The notes below the pieces were generated by a model. That model was given only the letters and a program-made list of their open reading frames with translations. It was not told the DNA's origin and did no database searches. DNA of 32,436 nt from Kineosphaera limosa NBRC 100340 (GTDB lineage: Bacteria; Actinomycetota; Actinomycetes; Actinomycetales; Dermatophilaceae), in NCBI RefSeq assembly GCF_000298215.1, contig NZ_BAHD01000016.1, forward strand, positions 69,484-101,919. The letters are read 5' to 3'. How positions within the stretch are numbered: position 1 is the stretch's first letter; the number at the start of each line of letters is the position of its first letter. Position numbers and translations under genes: made by a program. Shown here one piece after another: positions 15,169-23,645 of this stretch.

Positions 15169-16053
15169 ATGCATCGCCACCCCCTCATCACTGCTTCGCA
15201 GCTGGCGGACCTGCTCGCGGGCAGCCCCGGCGACGCGCCGCTCATTCTCGACGTGCGGTGGGAGCTGGGGTCGGACAACGGCTACGACGCCTACCTGCAG
15301 GGGCACCTGCCCGGGGCGGTGTTCGTCGATCTGGAGCGGGATCTGTCGGGCCGGCGAGGTGATGGCGGCTCGGGCGGTCGGCATCCGATGCCGACGGTGG
15401 ACGACTTCGAGCTGAACATGGCCGAGTGCGGGGTCGACAACGACCGCCTGGTGGTCGTGTACGACGACTTCGGATCGCTGGCCGCGGCGCGTCTTTGGTG
15501 GCTGTTGCGGCACTTCGGCAAGTACGACGTCTTGGTGCTCGACGGTGGGATCGCGGCCTGGCGGGCGCTGCGACTGCCGATTGCGTCGGGGTTCCGCATG
15601 GTCGAGGAGGGCGACTTCTCCGTGCGGCGCTCGCGCATCAACGTCTTGGAGGCGGAGCAGGCCGACCTCTACGCCCGTGAGGGTCTCCTGATCGACGCCC
15701 GCCCCGCCGACCGCTTCCACGGCCAGAACGAGACGATCGATCCGGTGGCGGGCCACATCCCGCGCGCGGTCAGCCTCCCGGCGCGCTCCCTGGTCGCCGG
15801 CGACGGTCGCCTCCTGCCGGAGCGGGAGTTGCGCCAGGCGTTGGGTGCGGTGGGTATCGACGGCGAGCGCCCGGTCGCCACCTACTGCGGCAGCGGAGTT
15901 CAGGCCTCGCTCGTGGCTCTGGCGATCGCCGCCGCCGACCTCGGTGGCCAGGTGCCCGTCTACATCGGCTCCTGGAGCGACTGGATCACCGACCCTGCCC
16001 GACCGGTGGAGGTCGACGTCCGCACCCCTGCCGCCGGCGGCGGTGCGGGCTGA
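15169..16053 (+). CDS. sseA: Thiosulfate/3-mercaptopyruvate sulfurtransferase
   Basis: Moves sulfane sulfur from thiosulfate or 3-mercaptopyruvate to an acceptor such as cyanide or thiols. The 294 residues comprise two rhodanese domains. The first (about 1-140) is the inactive one: LILDVRWELG, GHLPGAVFVDLERDLSG, VVVYDDFGSLAAARLWWLL and LDGGIAAW. The second (about 160-280) carries the catalytic Cys240 in ATYCGSGVQASLVALA. The CGSGV loop is typical of this actinobacterial sulfurtransferase group and differs from the CRKG loop of bovine rhodanese. The ATG start at 15169 follows TAAGGT by eight bases. It faces dusB, with only a weak hairpin (CCGGTC-N5-GACCGG, 16065-16081) between them. Confidence 0.93.
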   Translation: MHRHPLITASQLADLLAGSPGDAPLILDVRWELGSDNGYDAYLQGHLPGAVFVDLERDLSGRRGDGGSGGRHPMPTVDDFELNMAECGVDNDRLVVVYDDFGSLAAARLWWLLRHFGKYDVLVLDGGIAAWRALRLPIASGFRMVEEGDFSVRRSRINVLEAEQADLYAREGLLIDARPADRFHGQNETIDPVAGHIPRAVSLPARSLVAGDGRLLPERELRQALGAVGIDGERPVATYCGSGVQASLVALAIAAADLGGQVPVYIGSWSDWITDPARPVEVDVRTPAAGGGAG

Positions 16054-16089
16054 GCAGTCGCGGCCCGGTCAGATCGACCGGCACCCCGC

Positions 16090-17280
16090 TCACCCGCCGG
16101 AGACGCTGAGTTCGGCGTGGGCGACGGCGGCGGCCTGGTCGGGGTGCAGGTCGCGGGAGTCGAGCCAATGCTCGGGGAGTGCGACGCGGCGGGGGGAGCC
16201 GGCGCGGCCGCGGGGGCCTTCGGCGTCGTCGCCCGGCCACGGGTCGTCGGGGTCGAGGTTCGCCAGTAGCCCGTCGAGGGCGGCCAGGTCGTCGACCAGC
16301 GCGAGCTGGTGACGGATCTGCGAGCCGGCACGGAATCCCTTGAGGTACCAGGCGATGTGCTTGCGGATGTCGCGGCACGCGCGCCCCTCGTCACCGTAGA
16401 ACTCCGCCAAGAACTCTGTGTGTTCGCGCAGCGTCCGGGCCACCTCCCCCAGCGTCGGGGCAGTCGTGTGCGCCGAGCCGGCGAAGGCGGCGGTGAGGTC
16501 CGCGAAGAGCCACGGCCGCCCCAGGCAGCCACGCCCCACAACGACCCCGTCGCACCCGGTCGCGCGCACCATGGCCACCGCATCCGCAGCCGACCAGATG
16601 TCGCCGTTACCCAGCACCGGCACCTGCGTGACGACTTCCCGCAGCCGCGCGATCGCGCTCCAGTCGGCCTGGCCCGAGTACGCCTGCGACGCGGTGCGCG
16701 CGTGCAGCGCGACGGCCGCCACCCCCTCCTGCTGGGCGATGCGACCGGCCTCCAGATACGTGTGATGGTCCTCGTCGATGCCGATGCGCATCTTCACGGT
16801 CACCGGGATCCCCCGCGCGCTGGCCTCGCCTACTGCGGCCGAGACGATCCCCCGAAACAGCTCCGTCTTCCACGGCAGCGCCGCGCCGCCACCCTTGCGG
16901 GTCACCTTGGGCACGGGGCAGCCGAAGTTCAGGTCGATGTGGTCGGCGCGATCCTCGGTGACCAGCAGCCGCGCCGCCAGGCGCACCGTCGCGGGGTCGA
17001 CACCGTACAGCTGGATGGAGCGCGGCGACTCCCCCGCGTCGTGCTCGATGAGGCGCATCGTCTCCGGGCTGCGCTCGACGAGCGCGCGTGAGGTGATCAT
17101 CTCGGAGACATACAGGCAGTCCGGGCCCCACTGTCGGCACAGCCGCCGGAATGCGCGGTTCGTGATTCCGGCCATCGGCGCGAGCACGACGGGCGTGCCG
17201 ATGGTGTGCGGGCCGATCCGCAAGGGCGGAGCCGGTGCGGTCGCGGCCGTGGTGGGCGGGGATGCAGTGCTGATCGTCAT
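16090..17280 (-). CDS. dusB: tRNA-dihydrouridine synthase
   Basis: Flavoenzyme that reduces uridines in the D-loop of tRNA. The 396 residues have a TIM-barrel: VVLAPMAGITNRAFRRL at the N-terminus (FMN binding), NFGCPVPKVTRKGGG with the catalytic Cys121, VKMRIGIDEDH, ALHARTASQAYSGQADW, and VLGNGDIWSAADA followed by VVVGRGCLGRPWLF for the phosphate-binding end. The C-terminal helical domain (HIAWYLKGF) is the tRNA-binding part. The start ATG is the only good one; it adds a Thr/Ala/Pro-rich leader of about 20 residues before the barrel. The symbol dusB follows the actinobacterial habit; subclass cannot be proven here. Confidence 0.94.
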   Translation of the reverse strand: MTISTASPPTTAATAPAPPLRIGPHTIGTPVVLAPMAGITNRAFRRLCRQWGPDCLYVSEMITSRALVERSPETMRLIEHDAGESPRSIQLYGVDPATVRLAARLLVTEDRADHIDLNFGCPVPKVTRKGGGAALPWKTELFRGIVSAAVGEASARGIPVTVKMRIGIDEDHHTYLEAGRIAQQEGVAAVALHARTASQAYSGQADWSAIARLREVVTQVPVLGNGDIWSAADAVAMVRATGCDGVVVGRGCLGRPWLFADLTAAFAGSAHTTAPTLGEVARTLREHTEFLAEFYGDEGRACRDIRKHIAWYLKGFRAGSQIRHQLALVDDLAALDGLLANLDPDDPWPGDDAEGPRGRAGSPRRVALPEHWLDSRDLHPDQAAAVAHAELSVSGG

Positions 17281-17408
17281 GGCCCATCCATTGTCGCAGC
17301 CGCCCGAGAGTGCCCTCGCTGCTGCGCGTGACGCCCAGCCGGCGGCGGGCGACGCGCACGCTCGACCGGAGCGTCGGGACGACCGGTGGCCTGGATAGGC
17401 TCGGCAGG

Positions 17409-17711
17409 GTGACGAACAACCCCGGCTCCGCGACCCCCTCCCCGACGCCCGACTCGACCCGGGATCGCATCGCGTTGAGCCTGGACCGGCTGCCCCGCTT
17501 CGTGGTGCCGCTGGTCATCGTTGCGCTCGTCGGGGTCGGCATCGGCATCGGCGGTCCGCTCGGCGGGCTTCTGGCCGGCCTCGGCATTCTCGGCCTGGCC
17601 GGCATCCTGGCCCTCTCCTGGCCCCGCATCACCCGCTCCGAGCGAGCCATGCGCCTGGCCGTGCTTGTGCTGCTCACCGGCCTGACGATCGTTCGCACCG
17701 TACCGAACTGA
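17409..17711 (+). CDS. Small membrane protein (DUF6703-like)
   Basis: A 100-residue protein: a polar Ser/Pro/Thr-rich N-terminus, a basic amphipathic stretch (LSLDRLPRF), then three hydrophobic segments at about 32-48, 50-69 and 79-96, with an arginine-rich loop (WPRITRSERAMR) between the last two. The pattern resembles the actinobacterial DUF6703 family, which I recall only by general layout. The start is the GTG at 17409, seven bases after TAGGCT (17396-17401), which suggests a leaderless transcript; the frame is open further upstream but is Arg-rich and non-conserved-looking. Function unknown. Confidence 0.68.
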   Translation: MTNNPGSATPSPTPDSTRDRIALSLDRLPRFVVPLVIVALVGVGIGIGGPLGGLLAGLGILGLAGILALSWPRITRSERAMRLAVLVLLTGLTIVRTVPN

Positions 17712-17819
17712 CCCACCCTGCAGGCGAGGCGAGTAGCCCCACCACAGGCTCCGGGCCCGTCGCGACGGTTAAGGCCACACCTCACTGGGTAAGGACTCAC
17801 CAAGCCCCAGGAGGCGGAC

Positions 17820-18125
17820 ATGGCACTCGATCCCCGCGATGAGCAGATGATCCGACGATTCGAAGCACAGCTGCGGGCCCGGGTCCCCCTCCCCGACACC
17901 CGCGGGCGGCAGTACCTCCCGCCGGTGCGACGGACCTTTCGGGCTGCCTGTCTCCTGGCGTTCTCCCTCGCGCTGAGTCTGCTGGCGGTTCCCGACGGGG
18001 GCGCGCTCGACACGGTGTCGGTGGTCCTGCTGGTGTTGGCCTTCGGGATGCTCGGGCACGCGATGCACGCGAGCTTCGTGCAGGCCGAACGCGACAGCCG
18101 AGCCGGGCGCGACAACCCCGCCTGA
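17820..18125 (+). CDS. Small membrane protein, unknown function
   Basis: A 101-residue protein with a charged helical N-terminus (PRDEQMIRRFEAQLRARV), two membrane helices at about 41-57 and 64-82, and a short charged tail. The general plan recalls DUF3040 proteins, but the typical EHEQ motif is absent, so I do not assign the family. The start ATG at 17820 has an excellent AGGAGG seven bases upstream. The 108 bases before it hold no other gene. It runs toward argG, which is encoded on the other strand. Confidence 0.75.
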   Translation: MALDPRDEQMIRRFEAQLRARVPLPDTRGRQYLPPVRRTFRAACLLAFSLALSLLAVPDGGALDTVSVVLLVLAFGMLGHAMHASFVQAERDSRAGRDNPA

Positions 18126-18185
18126 CCCCCGACATCAGCGGGAGCGGCGGGGCCGGCGCGCGACAGGTCAGCGGGCGCTAGAACG

Positions 18186-19669
<1,484 letters not shown>

Positions 19670-19757
19670 GTCCGCATTTTGGACCTGATCTGGGCCGCAT
19701 GTGGACGCCCCCGGCGCCGTCCGCCCACAACTCTGTGGGTGTCGGTCGCCGTGCTGG

Positions 19758-20549
19758 TCAGGGCGCCTTCGTAGGGGTGTCGATCGCCCCGCCGTAGCGG
19801 CGGTCGCGGCGAGCGAACAGCTCGCAGGCGTGCCAGAGGTCACGGCGGTCGAAATCGGGCCACAAGGTGTCGAGGAAGACCATCTCGGCGTACGCGCTCT
19901 GCCATAGCAGAAAGTTGCTCGTGCGCTGCTCGCCGGAGCTGCGCACGAAGAGGTCGACGTCGGGCATGTCGGGGTTCGGCAGATACCGGGCCAGGGTCTT
20001 CTCGTCGATCGACCCGGGCTTGAGCCGACCCGCGGCGACCTGCCGGGCCATCGCCTGGGCAGCATCGGCGATCTCGGCGCGGCCGCCGTAGTTGACGCAG
20101 AACCACAGGGTGATGCGGTCGTTGTCGCGGGTGCGCTCTTGGGCGTCCTCCAGTTCGGAGATCACCGAGCGCCACAGCCGCGGTCGGCGCCCGACCCAGC
20201 GCACCCGTACTCCCCAGGAGTCGAGCTCGTCGCGGCGCCGGCGGATGACGTCGCGGTTGAACCCCATGAGAAAGCGCACCTCGTCGGGCGAGCGCTTCCA
20301 GTTCTCCGTGGAGAAGGCGTACGCCGAGACGTTCTGGATGCCGAGTTCGACGGCCCCGGCGACGACGTCCAGCAGCGAGGCCTCCCCCGCCTTGTGCCCC
20401 TCGACGCGCGGCAGCCCCCGCTCGTTGGCCCAGCGCCCGTTGCCGTCCATGACGATCGCCACATGCCGCGGCACCAACTGCGCGGGGATGGCCGGAGGTC
20501 GGGCGCCGCTGGGGTGCGGGAACGGGTCGGCGTAACGGCGGTCTGGCAC
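19758..20549 (-). CDS. uppS: Isoprenyl (undecaprenyl/decaprenyl) diphosphate synthase, cis-type
   Basis: Adds isopentenyl units in cis to make the long polyprenyl diphosphate that carries cell-wall precursors. The 263 residues show all cis-prenyltransferase regions: [20 protein letters not shown] with the catalytic Asp35, [24 protein letters not shown], the middle part of the fold with [11 protein letters not shown], and the C-terminal [19 protein letters not shown] and the [13 protein letters not shown] region. The start is GTG 20549, six bases after TAAAGT; no Shine-Dalgarno site is seen, so a leaderless mRNA is likely. The gene order recO-uppS is conserved in actinobacteria. Product chain length cannot be told from this sequence by eye. 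Confidence 0.96.
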   Translation of the reverse strand: MPDRRYADPFPHPSGARPPAIPAQLVPRHVAIVMDGNGRWANERGLPRVEGHKAGEASLLDVVAGAVELGIQNVSAYAFSTENWKRSPDEVRFLMGFNRDVIRRRRDELDSWGVRVRWVGRRPRLWRSVISELEDAQERTRDNDRITLWFCVNYGGRAEIADAAQAMARQVAAGRLKPGSIDEKTLARYLPNPDMPDVDLFVRSSGEQRTSNFLLWQSAYAEMVFLDTLWPDFDRRDLWHACELFARRDRRYGGAIDTPTKAP

Positions 20550-20555
20550 GAACGG

Positions 20556-20561
20556 ACTTTA
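20556..20561 (-). promoter_or_regulatory. Candidate -10 (TAAAGT) for leaderless uppS
   Basis: TAAAGT lies six bases before the GTG of uppS on the minus strand, with no Shine-Dalgarno sequence between. No -35 is obvious. Confidence 0.45.
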
Positions 20562-20655
20562 CCGCGCGGTCGCGTCGGCTCCTGGCATGCCCGCGTGCCT
20601 GCAGGGTCACTCTGCGCGGCCCCGCCGCCGCGAATGGCCAGACACCAGCGCCCCC

Positions 20656-20742
20656 GGACATGGCGCAGCGCCACGGGACACAGCCCAGCGCAACATGGCA
20701 CAGCCCAGCGCCACAGGGCACGGCCCAGCGCAACGGGACACA
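20656..20742. repeat. 20-bp imperfect tandem repeat, four units plus a partial fifth
   Basis: Units at 20656, 20676, 20696, 20716 and (partial) 20736 share the core GGACACAGCCCAGCGCMACG. Units 1 and 3 end in CCAC and units 2 and 4 in CAAC, so the array may have grown as a 40-bp doublet. A degenerate copy precedes it at about 20635. The 20-base period is not a multiple of three, so open frames through it are not genes. It fills the 315-base recO-uppS gap with the inverted copies next to it. Confidence 0.85.
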
Positions 20743-20806
20743 TCTAGAGCCGACCGAACACACCTGACCAGGCGTGTCCCGTCGGGTCAGGCTGTGTCCC
20801 GTTGCG
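20729..20806. repeat. 14-bp perfect inverted repeat enclosing a second hairpin
   Basis: CGCAACGGGACACA (20729-20742) is perfectly complementary to TGTGTCCCGTTGCG (20793-20806). Within the 50-base loop CCTGACC (20763-20769) pairs with GGTCAGG (20785-20791), and GTGTCCCGT occurs again at 20774-20782. The right arm is thus an inverted copy of the tandem unit. The rest of the recO-uppS gap (20550-20655 and 20807-20864) holds only the uppS -10 region. Confidence 0.8.
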
Positions 20807-20864
20807 ACCAGGTGTGCACAGTCCCGGCCGGCCCTGCGTCGCGCGGCCTGTCAGGCGCAGGACA

Positions 20865-21593
20865 TTAGGTGCGCTCCACGAGGCGCAGGGACCGCAGGCC
20901 TCGCTCGAGGTGCCATTGCAGGAAGGCGGCGACCAGCCCGCTGCCCTCACGGCGGTGGCTGGGGTCGCTGGCGTCGGCGGTGCGCCAGTCGCCTTCGAGC
21001 AGGGCACCCAGGAGGGCGAGAGTGTCGAGGGCCGGGGCGGCGGAGCCGGGGGTGCGACACGAGGCGCACAGGCACCCGCCGGAGGGGATGTTGAAGGCCT
21101 TGTGCGGTCCGCTCGCCCCGCACAGGGCGCAGTCGCGGAACGAGGGCGCCCAGCCGGCCACGGCCAGCGACCGCAACAGGTAGGCATCCAGCACCAGCTC
21201 CGCATCGTGCTCCCGGCCGGCCAACGCGGCCAGCCCGCCGGCCAGCAGGGCGAACTGTTGGCGGGCGGGTTCACCGGCGTCGCAGAGCCGCTCGGCGGTC
21301 TCCAACATGGCCGCGCCCGCGGTCCACGCCCCGTAGTCGCGGGAGATGTCGTGGCCGTAGGGGGCGAGGATCTCGACTTGAGTCACGGTGTCGAGGTTGC
21401 GCCCCTCATACAGCTGAGCGTCGATGACCATGCCCGGCTCCAGCCGCGCCCCGAACCGGCTCTTCGTGCGTCGCACGCCCTTGGCCACGGCGCGCACGAG
21501 CCCCCGGTCGCGGGCCAACAGCGTGATGATGCGGTCGGCCTCCGCGAGCTTGTGGGTGCGCAGCACGATGGCGGCGTCGCGATACACGGGCAC
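20865..21593 (-). CDS. recO: DNA repair protein RecO
   Basis: Helps load RecA on single-stranded gaps together with RecR. The 242 residues have the N-terminal OB fold (MPVYRDAAIVLRTHKLAEAD, then RIITLLARDRGLVRAVAKGVRR), a helical middle, and a zinc site formed by Cys155, Cys158, a cysteine at 174 or 176, and Cys179 (CALC ... CLCASC). The start is GTG 21593, with GGAG eight bases upstream; it gives the family-typical MPVYRD. The stop is followed by the repeat field before uppS. The upstream gene is dao, separated by 73 bases, in the same direction. Confidence 0.95.
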   Translation of the reverse strand: MPVYRDAAIVLRTHKLAEADRIITLLARDRGLVRAVAKGVRRTKSRFGARLEPGMVIDAQLYEGRNLDTVTQVEILAPYGHDISRDYGAWTAGAAMLETAERLCDAGEPARQQFALLAGGLAALAGREHDAELVLDAYLLRSLAVAGWAPSFRDCALCGASGPHKAFNIPSGGCLCASCRTPGSAAPALDTLALLGALLEGDWRTADASDPSHRREGSGLVAAFLQWHLERGLRSLRLVERT

Positions 21594-21666
21594 CGGGCGA
21601 TTCTCCTACGTCGGCTGCACCAGCGCAGCGCCGCCACTCCGGCCCGGCAGAGAAGGGACGCGCCGG

Positions 21667-22617
21667 CTAAGCGGAGACCGGGGCTCCGACGAGGCGGGTG
21701 ACGTCGGCGGCACACCCCCAGGAGAGGGTGACGCCGGAGCCGCCGTGACCGTAGCAGTGCACGACGCGCCGGTCACCGACGCGCTCCTCCTCCAGGCGCA
21801 CGGTCGGGCGCCCGGGTCGCAAGCCGACCCGGTGGGCCAGGATCTTCGCGCGCTCGAGCCGCCATCCGACCTCCGGGACCATCGCGGCACAGCGGGAGAC
21901 GATGGCCCGCGCGGTGGCCGGATCGGGCACATTCGTCCACACACTGTCCTGGGCGGTGCCGCCGAGCACGATGGTGGTCGAGCGCGGGATGGCGTAGGTG
22001 ACCTCCTCGTCGTCGGCCCACCACTCCTGGAGCCCGACCTGCTCGACGAGCACGATCTGCCCGCGGATCGGGTACATCGTCGGGTCCTGCGCCAATCCGA
22101 GGGAACCCAGGCCGGCGCAGTTGACGACCGTCACCTCCGGGTCGTCGGGGCGCGGCAGCCGCGGCAACGCCAGGCGCGTCACCGTGCCGCCGAGCGCCTC
22201 GACGCGGCGCAGCAGCCACTCCAGGTAGATCGGCATCTCGATGACGGGCACCTGCACGCTCCAGCCGGCCGCGTAACGTTCGGGCACCCGCTCGGCCACG
22301 CCGAAGCTGGGCACCGAGGCGGCCCAGTCCGGTCGGGGCGTCGGCTGGTGCAGCAGCTCGACACCCCAGCGGGGCACGACGCCGGTCAGCGGGTCGCGGG
22401 CCAGCTCCTCGAACACCGCCAGCGAGGCCAGCCCCCACTCCTCGACCCGCTCCCGCGGCGAGGCCAGGTACGGGTACCAGATCGCCGCGGCCACGGCGGA
22501 GGTCGTCTCCTGCGGCAGCTCGCGGGCCATGACGTCGACGCGGTGTCCCGCCTCCAGCAGCCGCACCGCGCAGGAGAGGCCCACCACTCCGGCGCCGACC
22601 ACGATGACCCGGCCCAT
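21667..22617 (-). CDS. D-amino-acid oxidase-like FAD-dependent oxidoreductase
   Basis: Oxidises D-amino acids to keto acids with release of ammonia and hydrogen peroxide. The 316 residues open with the FAD dinucleotide-binding loop MGRVIVVGAGVVGLSCAVRL (Gly8, Gly10, Gly13) and the SAVAAAIWYPYL segment. A second block VNCAGLGSLGL and the signature near the C-terminus, HCYGHGGSGVTLSWGCA, are typical of D-amino-acid oxidase. The start is ATG 22617, with GGAGGGG six bases upstream; the frame is open further upstream to 22683 without family likeness. No signal peptide is seen, so it is cytosolic. D-aspartate oxidase or a related specificity cannot be excluded. Confidence 0.88.
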   Translation of the reverse strand: MGRVIVVGAGVVGLSCAVRLLEAGHRVDVMARELPQETTSAVAAAIWYPYLASPRERVEEWGLASLAVFEELARDPLTGVVPRWGVELLHQPTPRPDWAASVPSFGVAERVPERYAAGWSVQVPVIEMPIYLEWLLRRVEALGGTVTRLALPRLPRPDDPEVTVVNCAGLGSLGLAQDPTMYPIRGQIVLVEQVGLQEWWADDEEVTYAIPRSTTIVLGGTAQDSVWTNVPDPATARAIVSRCAAMVPEVGWRLERAKILAHRVGLRPGRPTVRLEEERVGDRRVVHCYGHGGSGVTLSWGCAADVTRLVGAPVSA

Positions 22618-22841
22618 CGGCACCCCTCCAGTCCAGGGCCCCATCGCGCGCGGCGCCCGCACAAAGGCGATCCGGCAGCGCACGTCGGGCGTCGATCGCC
22701 CGCGGCCCTTTCACCAACCCTAGCGAGGGAGCCACCTGACCAGGCGGTCATCGCGACGACCCACCTCTTCCTCTCTCACGCAGCCCTCCCCTCCGCGTGC
22801 CCACCTGGCGTGGCAGCTAGCACGTATGTTCGAGCGCCCGG

Positions 22842-22847
22842 TAAGGT
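22842..22847 (+). promoter_or_regulatory. Candidate -10 (TAAGGT) for the AlkB-like gene
   Basis: TAAGGT lies seven bases before the ATG at 22855. It could also be read as a weak AAGGTGG ribosome-binding site, so the two readings compete. The 237-base gap to the divergent oxidase gene holds no gene. Confidence 0.4.
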
Positions 22848-22854
22848 GGACGGC

Positions 22855-23490
22855 ATGGCTGATGTGTCCGGATTCCAGGGGTCGCTGCTCGACATCGACG
22901 ATGCGCTGGGCTTGAAGTCGCTCGCCGGGGCGGTGCGGCGCACGGAGCTGAGCGACGGCGCCTGGGTAGAGGTGCGCCCGGGCTGGGTGGGCGGGGCCGA
23001 CGAGCTGTTCGGGCTGCTGCGCGACCGGGTCGGCTGGCAGGCCGAGCGGAGGCAGATGTACGAGCGGGTGCTCGACGTGCCTCGGCTCGTGCGGTTCTAC
23101 GGCGCCCGCGAACCCCTGCCCCATCCGCTGCTGACGCGGGCGCGGGCCGAACTGTCGGCGCACTACTCGCCCGCACTCGGTGAGCCGTTCACGACCGCGG
23201 GTCTGTGCTACTACCGCGACGGGCGCGACTCGGTGGCCTGGCACGGCGACCGCATCGGCCGCTCACGCACCGAAGACACGATGGTCGCGATCGTCTCGGT
23301 CGGCACCCCGCGTCCGCTGCTGCTGCGCCCGACCGGCGGGGGAAAGTCGTTGCGGTTCATGGTCGGTCACGGCGATCTATTCGTCATGGGCGGCTCCTGC
23401 CAGCGCACCTGGGAGCACTGCGTGCCCAAGGTCGACGCCTCCGCGGGGCCGCGGATCAGCGTGCAGTTCCGGCCCCGGGGAGTGCGCTGA
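22855..23490 (+). CDS. AlkB-family 2-oxoglutarate/Fe(II)-dependent dioxygenase
   Basis: Likely removes alkyl groups from damaged nucleic acids. The 211 residues show the iron triad His130-x-Asp132 in VAWHGDRIG and His188 in TWEHCVPK, plus the 2-oxoglutarate arginines Arg200 and Arg206 in PRISVQFR. GLCYYRDGRDSVAWH and GDLFVMGG are standard AlkB blocks. The N-terminus includes the nucleotide-recognition-lid-like region around WQAERRQMYERVLDVPRL. The start ATG at 22855 follows TAAGGT by seven bases. It stands alone between the divergent oxidase and the downstream dehydrogenase gene. Substrate (DNA, RNA or other) cannot be told from sequence. Confidence 0.92.
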   Translation: MADVSGFQGSLLDIDDALGLKSLAGAVRRTELSDGAWVEVRPGWVGGADELFGLLRDRVGWQAERRQMYERVLDVPRLVRFYGAREPLPHPLLTRARAELSAHYSPALGEPFTTAGLCYYRDGRDSVAWHGDRIGRSRTEDTMVAIVSVGTPRPLLLRPTGGGKSLRFMVGHGDLFVMGGSCQRTWEHCVPKVDASAGPRISVQFRPRGVR

Positions 23491-23645
23491 GCCGACGCTG
23501 GAGCAATCCGCGGATCGCCGCGATGCGGCCGTCGGGGGACCAACGACCCTTGGCCCCGCCGTCTGCCCGCACAATCGCGGCCCAGCGCGCGGCGGGTGCC
23601 GGCAAACGCCAGCAGCGGCGGGTGTCACACTGCAAGACTCCAGCC

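Noticed and set aside
20656-20742. CRISPR array
   Set aside because: The 20-bp units directly abut each other with no unique spacers, and no cas gene is present.
20162-20763. Minus-strand frames with repeating Trp/Cys/Ala/Val-rich peptides over the recO-uppS gap
   Set aside because: The peptides merely translate the 20-bp repeats, whose period is not a multiple of three, and they overlap uppS in the wrong frame.
20761-22746. 14-base identical sequence CACCTGACCAGGCG at 20761 and 22733
   Set aside because: A few repeats of this length are expected by chance in a GC-rich 32-kb window, and the surroundings do not match.
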